DNA of 41,999 nt from Elusimicrobiota bacterium (lineage in GTDB: Bacteria; Elusimicrobiota; Elusimicrobia; Elusimicrobiales; UBA9959), in the NCBI GenBank assembly GCA_009773155.1, contig WOVA01000020.1, positions 1 through 41,999 on the forward strand, given 5' to 3'. Every line of letters begins with the position of its first letter. Position 1 is the first letter of the stretch. Below the pieces are notes generated by a model. That model ran no database searches, was not told the DNA's origin, and was given only the letters and a program-made list of their open reading frames with translations. The position numbers were made by a program, and so were the translations under genes. Positions 1 through 7,501 of this stretch are shown piece by piece.

Positions 1-35
1 GTCGGGCCGGGCGCGCATAGCGCTGGGCCCTCCGC

Positions 36-112
36 CCGCTTCGCGGGGAATCCTGCAGAATAATTCTGTTCCCTTATTTTCCCAATGAAAACTATGCTGG
101 ACTGCAGGATTC
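36..112. repeat. Nested inverted-repeat block downstream of pyrE
   Basis: An 11-bp perfect inverted repeat (GAATCCTGCAG at 48-58, CTGCAGGATTC at 102-112) encloses about 43 bases; its left arm runs into a small palindrome, CAGAATAATTCTG (56-68), and a CCCGC-TTC-GCGGG hairpin precedes it (35-47). It lies immediately downstream of the pyrE stop codon (116-118), so it may end the pyr transcript or be a dispersed repeat. No long T run follows in the minus direction. No gene is visible in 1-115. Confidence 0.4.
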
Positions 113-115
113 AGG

Positions 116-679
116 TTAAGTCCTGGAGCCGGGCTTGACCAGAGGCGCGCCGGCGGCGCAGAGCGGGCAGTCCGACGGAGAGTAGACGGTCAGCCCCAGT
201 TTCAGGAGGCTGGCCGCGGGAAAAGGGAAGGAGAGTCCGCCGGTCCTGTCTATCATCGACAGCGCGCCCAGAACTTTCACTCCCAGGCCCCCGGCGAGTT
301 CCGCCGTCTCCATAGTGGATTTGCCCGTGGTGAAGACGTCCTCGACTATCACGACGGAGGCGCCGCGCGGCAGCGAGAAGCCCCGCCGCAGAGCGAGCTT
401 TCCCTCCTGCCTCTCCGCGAAAATAAAATCGACGCCAAGAGCGGCCGCGGTCTCGTGGCCTATTATAAGTCCGCCCATGGCCGGCGACAGGACGGCGTCG
501 GGCCTGGCGCCGGTCCAGAGCGCGGCCAGGGCCCCGCCGTACTCCCGCGCGCGGGCCGGGCTTTTGAGCGCCAGCGCGCATTGCACGTAGTCCGGGCTGT
601 GCAGCCCCGACGAGAGCAGGAAGTGGCCGCCGAGCAGCGCCCCGTTCTCTTTTAGCGCGGCGAGAAGGTCTTTCTTCAT
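116..679 (-). CDS. pyrE: Orotate phosphoribosyltransferase
   Basis: Transfers the phosphoribosyl group of PRPP to orotate, giving OMP, the fifth step of UMP synthesis in the cytoplasm. The 187-residue protein carries the PRPP-binding loop VVIVEDVFTTGKS at residues 109-121 and the C-terminal CPLC...KPGSR ending (171-186) seen in one bacterial branch of the family. The reading frame stays open further upstream, but the ATG at 677-679 is chosen because the residues from MKKDLLAAL on match the family and because it overlaps the TGA of pyrF as ATGA, a typical translational-coupling junction. It is the last gene of a minus-strand pyrC-pyrD-pyrF-pyrE run, directly after OMP decarboxylase, whose substrate it makes. 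Length is slightly short of the usual 200-215 residues but nothing essential appears missing. Confidence 0.95.
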   Translation of the reverse strand: MKKDLLAALKENGALLGGHFLLSSGLHSPDYVQCALALKSPARAREYGGALAALWTGARPDAVLSPAMGGLIIGHETAAALGVDFIFAERQEGKLALRRGFSLPRGASVVIVEDVFTTGKSTMETAELAGGLGVKVLGALSMIDRTGGLSFPFPAASLLKLGLTVYSPSDCPLCAAGAPLVKPGSRT

Positions 680-1353
680 TTTATCTCCTCCAGTATGGCC
701 GCGGCCTCCGCGGCCGGGTCGGGCGCGCCCAGCACCGGGCGGCCGACTACGATATAGTCCGCTCCAGCCGCGGCGGCTTCGGCGGGCGTCATGGTCCGTT
801 TCTGATCGTCCCCGCCGGCGGCGCGGCGTATGCCGGGGGTGATAATTTCCGCGGCCGGGCCGAGCGCGGCGCGCAGACGGGCCGCCTCGTTGGGAGAGGC
901 GACCACGCCGTCCAGGCCGCATTCCCGCGCCAGGCCGGCCAGCGAGTCTACGGCCTCCGCGGTCGCGGCGCGGAAGCCGACGCTGGCGAAAGACACTTCG
1001 TCGAAGCTGGTCAGGACGGTTATGCCCCACAGCTTCGGCCTGCCGGGCACGGCGGCGGCCGCGCGCAGCATGTCGGGGCCGCCGGAGGAATGAACGGAGA
1101 GCGAGAACACGCCCAGGCGGGCCGCCTGCTCGACGGCGCTTTTGACCGTGTTGGGAATGTCGTGCAGCTTGAGGTCGAGGAAAACGCCGCGGCCGTATCT
1201 ATTGGCCAGCTCGACGCAGGCCGGACCGGCGCCGGTAAAGAGGGCCGGGCCCACCTTGTAATAGACCTCCAGCCCTTTCATTTTTTCCAGCGCCGCGCGC
1301 GCGGCGTCCATCGTCGGCACATCCAGCGCTATTATGAGTTTGGTCTCAGGCAT
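676..1353 (-). CDS. pyrF: Orotidine 5'-phosphate decarboxylase
   Basis: Decarboxylates OMP to UMP, the last step of de novo pyrimidine synthesis. The 225-residue protein begins with the LIIALDVP strand typical of the bacterial type I enzyme, and the catalytic DLKLHDIPNTV block is at residues 60-70, with Asp60, Lys62 and Asp65 as the charged active-site network. The GITVLTS and phosphate-binding TPGIR segments are also present. Its ATG (1351-1353) lies within the last codons of pyrD (8-bp overlap) and its TGA overlaps the pyrE ATG, so it is translated as part of the pyr operon. Length and motifs are normal for the family. Confidence 0.96.
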   Translation of the reverse strand: MPETKLIIALDVPTMDAARAALEKMKGLEVYYKVGPALFTGAGPACVELANRYGRGVFLDLKLHDIPNTVKSAVEQAARLGVFSLSVHSSGGPDMLRAAAAVPGRPKLWGITVLTSFDEVSFASVGFRAATAEAVDSLAGLARECGLDGVVASPNEAARLRAALGPAAEIITPGIRRAAGGDDQKRTMTPAEAAAAGADYIVVGRPVLGAPDPAAEAAAILEEIK

Positions 1354-2383
1354 CGGCTGACTCCTTGCGGGCGAGATGTTTCAGTATGTTCCTGACGAAG
1401 AAAGGGCCGCCGTAGACGAGCCCGGTATAGACCTGTACCAGCGCGGCGCCGGCCTCCAGCCGCCAGGCGGCCTCCTCCGGCGTCATGACGCCGCCCGAGG
1501 CTATCACCGGGACCGCGCCGGCCGCGCCGTCGAGGGCCGCGCCCAGAGCGGCCCGGGCTTTTTCCATCAGCGGCGCGCCGCTCAGGCCGCCGGGCTCGTG
1601 CTCCCAGCGCCTGTCCAGCCCTTCCCGCCCGACGGTGGTATTGGAGACTATGAGTCCCGCTCCCCGCCCGGCGATCAGGCGCGCGCAGTCCTTTATCTCC
1701 TCGGGTTCCAGGTCCGGCGCCAGCTTGACGAAGACGGGTTTCTTCGACGGCTGCGAGGCGGCGAAGCCGAGCAGCGCGTCGAGCAGAGGCTCCAGGTATT
1801 CCGGCCGGTGAAGCTCGCGCAGCTGCTTAGTATTGGGGGAGCTGATATTGACGGCGAAATAATCGCCGTAAGGATAAAGGACTTTCAGCGCTTCAAGGTA
1901 GTTTTCGCGGGCCTGGTCCAGCGGGCAGTCGGCGTTCTTGCCGATGTTTATGCCCAGCGGGACCCTGCCGCGGCCCAGGCGCCGCAACCTCTCCGCCGCG
2001 GCGAAGGCTCCACGGTTGTTGAAGCCCATCCGGTTGAGAAGCGCGGCCTTTTCCGGCAGGCGGAAAAGGCGGGGCTTCGGATTCCCCGGCTGCGGCCGGA
2101 GCGTCACGGTCCCCAGTTCCAGGAAGCCGAAGCCGAGCTCCCCGAGGAAAGGGTAACACTCGCAGTCCTTATCGAAGCCCGCGGCCAGACCGACAGGATT
2201 GGGAAAATCCAGCCCCGCGACTTTCACGGTTCTTTGCGGCCCGGCGCAGGCCAGCCGCGCGGCCCAGGCCGGCAGTTTCAGCGCCCCGCCGGCGCGCGCG
2301 GCCAGCACGGCCGCGTCGTGGGCGGTCTCCGGGTCAAGCAGGAACAGGGCCGGCTTGGCGAGTTTTTCGTAAAGGAAGCCCAT
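1346..2383 (-). CDS. pyrD: Dihydroorotate dehydrogenase, class 2 (quinone-linked)
   Basis: Oxidises dihydroorotate to orotate with FMN, passing electrons to membrane quinone. The class 2 assignment rests on the N-terminal helical extension (MGFLYEKLAKPALFLLDPE), the AGFDKD block near residue 70, FELGTVT-like LELGTVTLRPQ near 89, and VNISSPNT at 178-185 carrying the class 2 catalytic serine; class 1 enzymes have cysteine. The ATG at 2381-2383 is preferred over an upstream in-frame ATG because it shares one base with the TGA of pyrC (TGATG junction) and starts the family's normal N-terminus; the protein is then 345 residues. It overlaps pyrF by 8 bp at its 3' end. A quinone-linked enzyme ties pyrimidine synthesis to a respiratory-type quinone pool, in line with the UbiE/MenG-like gene at the far end of the window. 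Confidence 0.95.
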   Translation of the reverse strand: MGFLYEKLAKPALFLLDPETAHDAAVLAARAGGALKLPAWAARLACAGPQRTVKVAGLDFPNPVGLAAGFDKDCECYPFLGELGFGFLELGTVTLRPQPGNPKPRLFRLPEKAALLNRMGFNNRGAFAAAERLRRLGRGRVPLGINIGKNADCPLDQARENYLEALKVLYPYGDYFAVNISSPNTKQLRELHRPEYLEPLLDALLGFAASQPSKKPVFVKLAPDLEPEEIKDCARLIAGRGAGLIVSNTTVGREGLDRRWEHEPGGLSGAPLMEKARAALGAALDGAAGAVPVIASGGVMTPEEAAWRLEAGAALVQVYTGLVYGGPFFVRNILKHLARKESADA

Positions 2384-3771
2384 CAGCCCCGCCTCCGGAA
2401 AACGATATCGCCGCCGACGACGGTCATCCACGCCGCGCCGCGCAGGCGGCGCCCTTTGAAGGGGGAGTTGGACGACTTGGAGAAAAAAGGAGGCTGGACC
2501 TCGTATTCCGCCGACGGGTCTATCAGGGTCAGGTCGGCGTCCATGCCCGGCGCCAGGGAGCCTTTTAAATGGAGCCCCAGCAGCCGGGCCGGGTTCAAGG
2601 AGAGAAGTTCAGCCAGCCGCAGCCGGTCGAGATGTCCCGCGAAGACCAGATGCGTCAGGCAGACGCCGGCCATCGTCTCCAGTCCCGTTACGCCGAAAGG
2701 CGCGCGGAGCAGGCCTTTGGCTTTTTCGGCCGCCGGATGAGGGGCGTGGTCGGTGGCGATCATGTCCACCGTCCCGTCGGCCAGCCCTTTTATGAGCGCA
2801 CGCCTGTCGGCCTCCGCGCGCAGCGGCGGCTTCATCTTCATGTCCGTGCCGCCGGAGACGACGTCGGCTTCCGTCAGGGCTATATAATGCGGGCAGGTCT
2901 CGGCCGTCACCGGCAGCCCCGCCGCCCTGGCGCGGCGCACCAGTTCCACCGAGCCGGCGCAGCTCAGGTGCTGCAGGTGAAGCCGCCCGCCGGCCCGTCG
3001 CAGAGCTCCGGGCACCGACTGCGGCGAAAGCCGCCCTGCTCCGGCCCGTCGCAGAGCTCCGGGCACCGACTGCGGCGAAAGCCGCCCTGCTCCGGCCCGG
3101 CGCAGCGAGGCGAGGTCGGCCCTTACCGCCGAAGTCTCGGCCGCGCGGCTGATTCCCGGCAATCCGAGCCTGCGCGACACGGGGCCGAGGTTTATCACCC
3201 CGGGTCCGGTCAGGCGGAAGTCTTCGGAATGCTGCAGCACCGGCAGGTCCATGTCCCAGGCCCGGCGCAGCGCCTCCTCAAGGAGCCGCCTGCCCGCCAG
3301 CCAGCCGCCGTCGTCGGTGAAGGCGGCCGCTCCGGCGGCGGCCAGCTCCTCCATGGAGGTGAGGGCGCGGCCCGCGCGTCCTTTAGTGAGCGCGGCAGCG
3401 AAGAGCAGGTTAACGGCGCATTTTTTCAGCGCCCGGGCGCGGAGTTTTTTCAGCAATGAGGGATCGTCGCAGGGCGGCGTGGTGTTGGGCATGGCCAGCG
3501 CGGTGGTCACGCCGCCGGCGGCCGCCGCCAGTCCGAAACTGCGGAAGTCCTCGGCCTTCTCCCCGCCGGGTTCCCTGGCGTGAGCGTGGGCGTCGATGAA
3601 ACCGGGAAACAGCCACTTGCCGCGCGCGTCGACAACGGCGCAGCCGCGCGGCGGGGTTATACCCGCGGATATCCGGGTTATCCTGCCGTTCTCGGCGAGA
3701 AGGTCGCGGACCTTCTCCGGGCCCAGCGCGGGGTCAACCGCGAGAGCCCTTCTTATCAGCAGCTTTTTCAT
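2383..3771 (-). CDS. pyrC: Dihydroorotase (type I) with a repeat-encoded insert
   Basis: Cyclises carbamoyl aspartate to dihydroorotate with a zinc centre. Metal-binding DAHAHAREPG is at residues 60-69 (His62, His64), FTDDGG near 151 has the type I Asp, QHSED has His181, LQHLS has His267, and the catalytic TDHAPH Asp is residue 341. The oddity is a 34-residue insert at 224-257: the 17-mer RRAGAGRLSPQSVPGAL occurs twice in tandem just before the conserved RRAGGRLHLQHLS strand, encoded by two 51-bp DNA repeats. Without it the protein would have about the usual 428 residues. The inserted peptide lies before the His-bearing strand, probably in a surface loop, so activity is likely retained but is not shown. 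The start codon lies 2 bp from a mobile-type inverted repeat and no Shine-Dalgarno sequence is visible. Confidence 0.93.
   Translation of the reverse strand: MKKLLIRRALAVDPALGPEKVRDLLAENGRITRISAGITPPRGCAVVDARGKWLFPGFIDAHAHAREPGGEKAEDFRSFGLAAAAGGVTTALAMPNTTPPCDDPSLLKKLRARALKKCAVNLLFAAALTKGRAGRALTSMEELAAAGAAAFTDDGGWLAGRRLLEEALRRAWDMDLPVLQHSEDFRLTGPGVINLGPVSRRLGLPGISRAAETSAVRADLASLRRAGAGRLSPQSVPGALRRAGAGRLSPQSVPGALRRAGGRLHLQHLSCAGSVELVRRARAAGLPVTAETCPHYIALTEADVVSGGTDMKMKPPLRAEADRRALIKGLADGTVDMIATDHAPHPAAEKAKGLLRAPFGVTGLETMAGVCLTHLVFAGHLDRLRLAELLSLNPARLLGLHLKGSLAPGMDADLTLIDPSAEYEVQPPFFSKSSNSPFKGRRLRGAAWMTVVGGDIVFRRRG
2990..3098. repeat. Two tandem 51-bp dispersed-repeat units inside pyrC
   Basis: Two identical 51-bp units (2990-3040 and 3041-3091) are followed by the first seven bases of a third (CCGGCCC, 3092-3098). 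Each unit begins CCGGCCCGTCGCAGAGCTCC and ends AAAGCCGCCCTGCT. Because 51 is a multiple of three and neither strand has a stop in the frame used, pyrC stays open. Related sequence occurs at 11099-11152 (opposite strand) and 22354-22461, so this is a dispersed family and not only local slippage. Confidence 0.9.
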
Positions 3772-3773
3772 TT

Positions 3774-4037
3774 GGGTCCGTTAAAGAATAACTGGCATGA
3801 TTTGGCCGGGTGATTTTGAGCGAACCCAGGAAGGAGGAGCGAGCAATAGTTTTTGCTATGCGAACGACGACTGACGCAGGTGTAGCCAAAAGCGCCCGGC
3901 CCCCAGGGGGAGGCCCGCCTTTGGCCGACTCCATCGTTGCTCCTAATTCACAGACCATCGGTATGCTCATTCGTCGCGCCTCGGATTCGTCTCAAAGCCG
4001 GGCCTCCAAATCGCGTCAGTTATTCTTTAACGGACCC
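3774..4037. mobile_element. 264-bp MITE-like element with 21-bp perfect terminal inverted repeats
   Basis: The ends are perfect inverted copies: GGGTCCGTTAAAGAATAACTG at 3774-3794 and its complement at 4017-4037, with a shared GATTTGG just inside each. Much of the interior is also imperfectly self-complementary (TTTTGAG-CGAACCC on the left against CTTTGAGACGAATCC on the right, GCCAAAAGCG against GCCAAAGGCG), so the whole unit could fold as one long hairpin. No convincing gene is inside. One end stops 2 bp before the pyrC ATG; the other supplies the last codons and stop of the upstream membrane-protein gene. No target-site duplication is evident. It is too short to encode a transposase, hence the MITE-like label. 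Confidence 0.7.
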
Positions 4038-4765
4038 CTAGTCCTTCCCGCCGCCGCTTTTTCCGCGCCGTCGGCCGGAAGTTCGCCGGCGGCTTCGGTC
4101 ACGGTGGAGAAATGGAGCGAGAAGGAATCCGGGCTCTCCTTGTAAAGCCCCGACATGGCGCCGGCGATGAAGAGGAAGACGGGCAGGGCGGCGCGCGCCG
4201 GCCTGGCCGGCGTGAAGAGGAGGAAGGCGCGGGCGGCTCCGGCCGCCAGGAGAGCGGCGCCTATCGGGACATGGCCGGCCATTACGGCGGTGGCGGCCTC
4301 CGGGTTGACCCTGGCCTGCACGGCCAGCAGGACGGCCCCGGACGCGGCCAGGAAAAAGGCCGCCGCGCCGCCCCAGAAGCCGGCGCCTTTCTCCGCGTGC
4401 CGGCTGAGCAGCTGCGACAGCGCGGCGCTGGCCGTCAGGAGCGCCGCGCCATAATAAAGAAGGAAACCGGGCCTGAAAGCGAGGAGTTCCCGGGCTCCCG
4501 GGCCGAGGTTTACCGCCGCCGCGGCCAGGGAGCCGAGGGCCAGGGCCGCGGCCAGGCCGCAGCCGGCCAGCGAGAGCGTCCGGCGGGAGGGATTGTCGGC
4601 CGCGAAGGCCTCGGTCGCCGCCAGCAGCGCCAGCGCCAGGCCGAGCCAGATATGAAGGGCGTTGGAGGCCCGCTCCAGAGCGGATAAGTCGGGGGCGGCC
4701 GGGGCCTGGGCCAGGGCCGGCATGGCGCAGAACAGCAGGGCTATGATCAATGCGGGTCTTTTCAT
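4016..4765 (-). CDS. Six-helix membrane protein of unknown function
   Basis: I do not recognise this 249-residue protein. It begins with a signal-peptide-like segment (MKRPALIIALLFCAMPALAQ, residues 1-20), a short Ala/Pro stretch, then about six hydrophobic segments (roughly 35-55, 65-86, 98-120, 129-150, 160-184, 190-207) separated by short loops, and a polar C-terminal tail. The overall look is of a small integral inner-membrane protein, perhaps of the DUF2231 or cytochrome-b-like size class, but no heme ligands or other motif is convincing. Its ATG overlaps the TGA of the nitroreductase gene upstream (ATGA), so the two are co-translated. The last residues GPLKNN and the stop codon are encoded by the terminal repeat of the mobile-type element downstream, so the original C-terminus has probably been replaced. 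Confidence 0.75.
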   Translation of the reverse strand: MKRPALIIALLFCAMPALAQAPAAPDLSALERASNALHIWLGLALALLAATEAFAADNPSRRTLSLAGCGLAAALALGSLAAAAVNLGPGARELLAFRPGFLLYYGAALLTASAALSQLLSRHAEKGAGFWGGAAAFFLAASGAVLLAVQARVNPEAATAVMAGHVPIGAALLAAGAARAFLLFTPARPARAALPVFLFIAGAMSGLYKESPDSFSLHFSTVTEAAGELPADGAEKAAAGRTRGPLKNN

Positions 4766-5313
4766 AAACCGGGGTTGTAGCGCCTGAACTCGTCGGGCGA
4801 CTTGCGTTTGCGGGCGGCTGGTTCCTCAGCGGGCCAGCCGACGCTTATAAGTATCTCCGGCCGCTCGCCGGACGGCAGGCCCAGGGCTTTAGCGGCGCCG
4901 CGCTTGTCGAACCAGCCGAGCCAGCAGGTGCCCAGGCCCAGCTCGTGGGCCGCCAGCACAAAATGTTCGCCGGCTATGCCCATGTCCATGTAGCGGAAAT
5001 TTATGTCCTGCACCTGGTTGCCCACCCAGGCGGTGAAATTCTGCCGCCTGCCCGTTATAGCGACGAGGACGGGGGCCGCCGCCGCGAATTTACAGGCCGA
5101 GTAGACGCCGCCGAAAGCAGCGGAGGCCAGTTTCTCTTTCAGCGCCGGCTCGTCGGCGACCAGGAAGGAGTAGGGCTGCGCGTTGCAGGCCGACGGGGCC
5201 AGCCGCGCGGCCTCAAGGCAGACGTCCAGCAGTTCGCGGGGTACCGGGTCGGGACGGTATTTGCGTATGCTGCGCCTGGCTGAGGATATTTTGAGCACTG
5301 AGGATTCGGTCAT
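4762..5313 (-). CDS. Nitroreductase-family FMN protein
   Basis: The 183-residue protein has the nitroreductase signature at its start (ARRSIRKYRPDPVPRELL, residues 12-29, with the FMN-phosphate-contacting RRSIRKY), then the LAPSACNAQPYSFLV block (37-51) and a C-terminal GLGTCWLGWF segment that contacts the flavin. Members reduce nitro compounds, quinones, enals or flavins with NAD(P)H; the natural substrate cannot be told from sequence. The subgroup resembles short anaerobe enzymes. It is the first gene of a minus-strand run with the membrane protein and, beyond an inserted element, the pyr genes. A -10-like TAAAAT ends six bases before the ATG and no Shine-Dalgarno sequence is present, so the mRNA may be leaderless. 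Confidence 0.88.
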   Translation of the reverse strand: MTESSVLKISSARRSIRKYRPDPVPRELLDVCLEAARLAPSACNAQPYSFLVADEPALKEKLASAAFGGVYSACKFAAAAPVLVAITGRRQNFTAWVGNQVQDINFRYMDMGIAGEHFVLAAHELGLGTCWLGWFDKRGAAKALGLPSGERPEILISVGWPAEEPAARKRKSPDEFRRYNPGL

Positions 5314-5319
5314 GCCGAT

Positions 5320-5329
5320 ATTTTATAAT
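5320..5329. promoter_or_regulatory. Overlapping divergent -10 boxes between nitroreductase and PAS genes
   Basis: ATTTTATAAT at 5320-5329 reads TATAAT on the plus strand (5324-5329), suited to the PAS gene with a ~20-base leader containing GGAGG, and TAAAAT on the minus strand (complement of 5320-5325), six bases before the nitroreductase ATG. No good -35 boxes were found for either, so this is a suggestion from spacing and composition. Confidence 0.5.
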
Positions 5330-5355
5330 AAACCGGGGACGGGACGGAGGAACGA

Positions 5356-5694
5356 ATGGAAGACTGGGCCGAAAACGCCGGTTTCGCGGTCACTATCTGC
5401 GGCAGGGACGGGACGATAACTTATATGAACGCCGGGTCCCGTAAAACTTTCAAAAAGTACGGCGGCGGGGAGCTTGTCGGGCGCAGCCTGCTGGACTGCC
5501 ACCCGGAACCGGCGCGTTCAAAGCTGCGGGCCATGCTGGAGCAGCCCGCGGTCAACGCCTACACTATCGAGAAGGCCGGGGTGAAAAAACTTATTTACCA
5601 GGCGCCGCTGGTGAAGGATGGCGGGATAAGCGGGCTGGTCGAGCTTTCTCTGGAACTGCCCGCGGAGATGCCGCACTTCGTCCGCAAGCCCTGA
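5356..5694 (+). CDS. Small stand-alone PAS-domain protein
   Basis: A 112-residue protein that is essentially one PAS domain: residues 10-35 (FAVTICGRDGTITYMNAGSR) match the first PAS strands and helix, GELVGRSLLDCHPEP (41-55) the helical middle, and LIYQAPLVKDGGISGLVELS (near 80-99) the last strands. PAS folds bind small ligands, heme or flavin, or mediate protein contacts; there is no output domain, so it may act with a partner or be a redox or ligand sensor. Cys48-free but Asp-Cys-His at the LLDCHPE turn might be relevant to ligand binding. A clear Shine-Dalgarno GGAGG precedes the ATG. It is transcribed divergently from the nitroreductase gene, and its function beyond the fold is unknown. 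Confidence 0.8.
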   Translation: MEDWAENAGFAVTICGRDGTITYMNAGSRKTFKKYGGGELVGRSLLDCHPEPARSKLRAMLEQPAVNAYTIEKAGVKKLIYQAPLVKDGGISGLVELSLELPAEMPHFVRKP

Positions 5695-5702
5695 GAGGGG
5701 AG

Positions 5703-5720
5703 AAAGGGGACTTATTTTTT
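5703..5720. repeat. Possible half REP sequence at the 3' end of the GYF-like gene
   Basis: AGGGGACTTATTTTTTAG lies at the junction of the PAS gene and the GYF-like gene and provides the last codons (Lys-Lys-stop) of the latter. It starts with the same GGGGAC end as the longer palindromes at 11603, 26409, 35084 and 40893, but has no second arm. Membership in that family is a guess. Confidence 0.25.
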
Positions 5721-6317
5721 AGTGGTTTCCTGCCCGAGCAGGGACTTCATGTCGGTTATCGCGCTTTCCAGCATGCCTATCCTGCCGGTCAGCTGCACCT
5801 GCGATTCGCCCATCGCCGTCAGCGTGGAGCTCATCTGGTCCAGTTTCTTCCTGAGCTCGTCCAGGCGCGGGTCGGCCGCGTCGGCGGGCGTGGTAGCCGG
5901 GGCGGAGGCCGGGCTCACCGGGGCCGAAGAGGGAAGTCCGGCCGCGGTAGCCGGAGACGGTTTGGAGGGCGGCGAGAATACCAGGTCGCCGACCTTCGGG
6001 GCGCCCTGCGGCGGGGGCGAGGAGGGTTTGGCCGTATCGTCGAAGACGGGCTCGGCTATCAGCGAGCCGCGCATCGTCAGAGCCAGCATATCCTCCGTCG
6101 GGGCCGGCCTGGGTTCGGCCGGCGGCGGAGCGGCGGGTGACGCGGGCGCGGCGAAAATTTCGGGATAACTGGAGGCTTCTTTCCATTCCGCTCCCTGGCC
6201 GCCGCCGGCGGCCTCGGGACAGACCAGGGAGGAACCGCTGAACTCCGGCCTGGCGGTCAATTCGCGCGCCTCGAAGGGGCCCTGTACCTCGTTGTTGGTG
6301 TAAACCCAGTATCTCAT
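5712..6317 (-). CDS. GYF-like (DUF4339-type) protein with Pro/Ala linker and coiled coil
   Basis: A soluble 201-residue protein. The first 45 residues (MRYWVYTNNEVQGPFEAREL...) resemble the GYF_2/DUF4339 domain, with the W-Y...GPF pattern used for binding proline-rich or other partner peptides. A long Pro/Ala/Ser-rich stretch follows, then a helical coiled-coil segment near the C-terminus (RLDELRKKLDQMSSTLTA and on). No signal peptide or membrane segment is seen. The frame is open upstream, but the ATG at 6315-6317 is preferred: it begins the domain and has AAGGAC seven bases before it. The gene is divergent from rsmH. Role unknown; an adaptor or scaffold is plausible. The last two codons and stop overlap a possible repeat fragment. 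Confidence 0.7.
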   Translation of the reverse strand: MRYWVYTNNEVQGPFEARELTARPEFSGSSLVCPEAAGGGQGAEWKEASSYPEIFAAPASPAAPPPAEPRPAPTEDMLALTMRGSLIAEPVFDDTAKPSSPPPQGAPKVGDLVFSPPSKPSPATAAGLPSSAPVSPASAPATTPADAADPRLDELRKKLDQMSSTLTAMGESQVQLTGRIGMLESAITDMKSLLGQETTKK

Positions 6318-6391
6318 ATGCCCGTCCTTGCGGTAAATTCCGTCGTCCGGGATAAATAATACCAAAAACCCGCACGACCGGGCCCGCGCGG

Positions 6392-6419
6392 TTGACCGCT
6401 CCGGCGGTTTATGGATAAC
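6392..6419 (+). promoter_or_regulatory. Putative rsmH promoter
   Basis: TTGACC at 6392-6397 and GATAAC at 6414-6419 with a 16-bp spacer; the rsmH ATG begins eight bases after the -10 box, so the leader would be almost absent. Moderate match only. Confidence 0.4.
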
Positions 6420-6427
6420 ATTGAGTC

Positions 6428-7489
6428 ATGACCGAAGAGGCCCCCAAACCGCATAAGCGCCGCGTCCGCTACGTCGGCACCCATCCGCGCCGCTTCGCCC
6501 AGAAATATAAAGAGCTGGATCCGGCGAAATACGCGGACCAGATAGAGCATATCATCGCCAAGGGCCTTACGCCCGCCGGCACACATCGCCCCGTCTGCGT
6601 CGAGGAGATAATCGCCATACTGGACCCGAAGCCGGGCGAGATCTGCCTGGACGCCACGCTGGGCTACGGCGGCCACGCGCGCCGCATACTCCCGAGGCTG
6701 CTCCCCGGGGGGAGACTCTTCGCCTTGGACGTGGATCCCGTGGAACTGCCGAAAACGGAGGCCCGGCTGCGCGCCGAAGGTTTCGGGCCGGGGTCGCTGG
6801 TGATACGGAAGATGAACTACGCCGGCGTCACCGGCCTTCTCGGCGAGGCCGGCGGCGGCTTCGACTGCGTGCTGGCCGACCTCGGCGTCTCGTCGATGCA
6901 GCTCGACAATCCCGAACGCGGCTTCACCTACAAATCCGACGGCCCTCTGGATTTGCGGCTCAATCCCGCCCGCGGCAGGTCCGCCGCCGAATTCCTGCGG
7001 CAGGTCCCGGTCAAGAAACTGGAGGCCCTGCTGGCGGAGAACGCCGACGAGCCATATGCCGCGCCCATAGCCCGCGCCGTGAAGGCCTGCGCTCCTCCCG
7101 CGGCTACTACCGCGGCCCTGGCCGCCGCGGTGCGCTCCGGCCTTAAGACCGTCGTTCCCGCTCCGGACGAGGCCGCGGTGAAAAAATCTCTGCAGCGCGT
7201 CTTCATGGCGCTGCGCATAGAGGTGAACGAGGAATTCGGCGCGCTGGACCGCTTCCTGGCCGTGCTGCCCTGGTGTCTGAAGCCCGGAGGCCGCGCCGCG
7301 ATACTTTCATTCCACTCCGGCGAGGACCGCCGGGTGAAAAAATCATTCTTCAAAGGCGAGGAGGAGGGGCTATACTCCTCCGTCTCGCAGACGCCCGCCC
7401 GGCCTTCTCCCGCCGAGCGCCGCTCCAATCCGCGTTCCGCCTGCGTCAAACTGCGCTGGGCGGTGCGCTCCGCCGCCCCGGCGAAATAA
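6428..7489 (+). CDS. rsmH: 16S rRNA (cytosine-1402 N4)-methyltransferase
   Basis: Methylates N4 of C1402 in the ribosomal P site using S-adenosylmethionine. The SAM-binding block DATLGYGGHA is at residues 75-84, followed by the ALDVDP acidic turn, DLGVSSMQLDNPERGF, the DGPLDLRLN motif and a C-terminal SFHSGEDR...KK block characteristic of RsmH. At 353 residues it is about 40 longer than usual because of a basic N-terminal extension (about residues 1-53) before HRPVCVEEII, which aligns with the normal start; the extension itself (THPRRFAQKYKEL) looks conserved-like rather than random. In most bacteria the gene heads the cell-division cluster with ftsL and ftsI; here it is followed by an unrelated gene. 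Confidence 0.95.
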   Translation: MTEEAPKPHKRRVRYVGTHPRRFAQKYKELDPAKYADQIEHIIAKGLTPAGTHRPVCVEEIIAILDPKPGEICLDATLGYGGHARRILPRLLPGGRLFALDVDPVELPKTEARLRAEGFGPGSLVIRKMNYAGVTGLLGEAGGGFDCVLADLGVSSMQLDNPERGFTYKSDGPLDLRLNPARGRSAAEFLRQVPVKKLEALLAENADEPYAAPIARAVKACAPPAATTAALAAAVRSGLKTVVPAPDEAAVKKSLQRVFMALRIEVNEEFGALDRFLAVLPWCLKPGGRAAILSFHSGEDRRVKKSFFKGEEEGLYSSVSQTPARPSPAERRSNPRSACVKLRWAVRSAAPAK

Positions 7490-7501
7490 AGGGGCTCTCT
7501 T

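Noticed and set aside
1376-2740. 454-codon plus-strand frame opposite pyrD and pyrC
   Set aside because: Shadow of overlapping pyr genes; the minus strand encodes complete conserved enzymes.
2990-3098. CRISPR array
   Set aside because: The two units abut directly without spacers and are translated within pyrC; no cas genes are in the window.
3810-4145. 111-codon plus-strand frame across the MITE-like element
   Set aside because: It runs across both the element and the antisense of the membrane-protein gene, with no ribosome site or domain.
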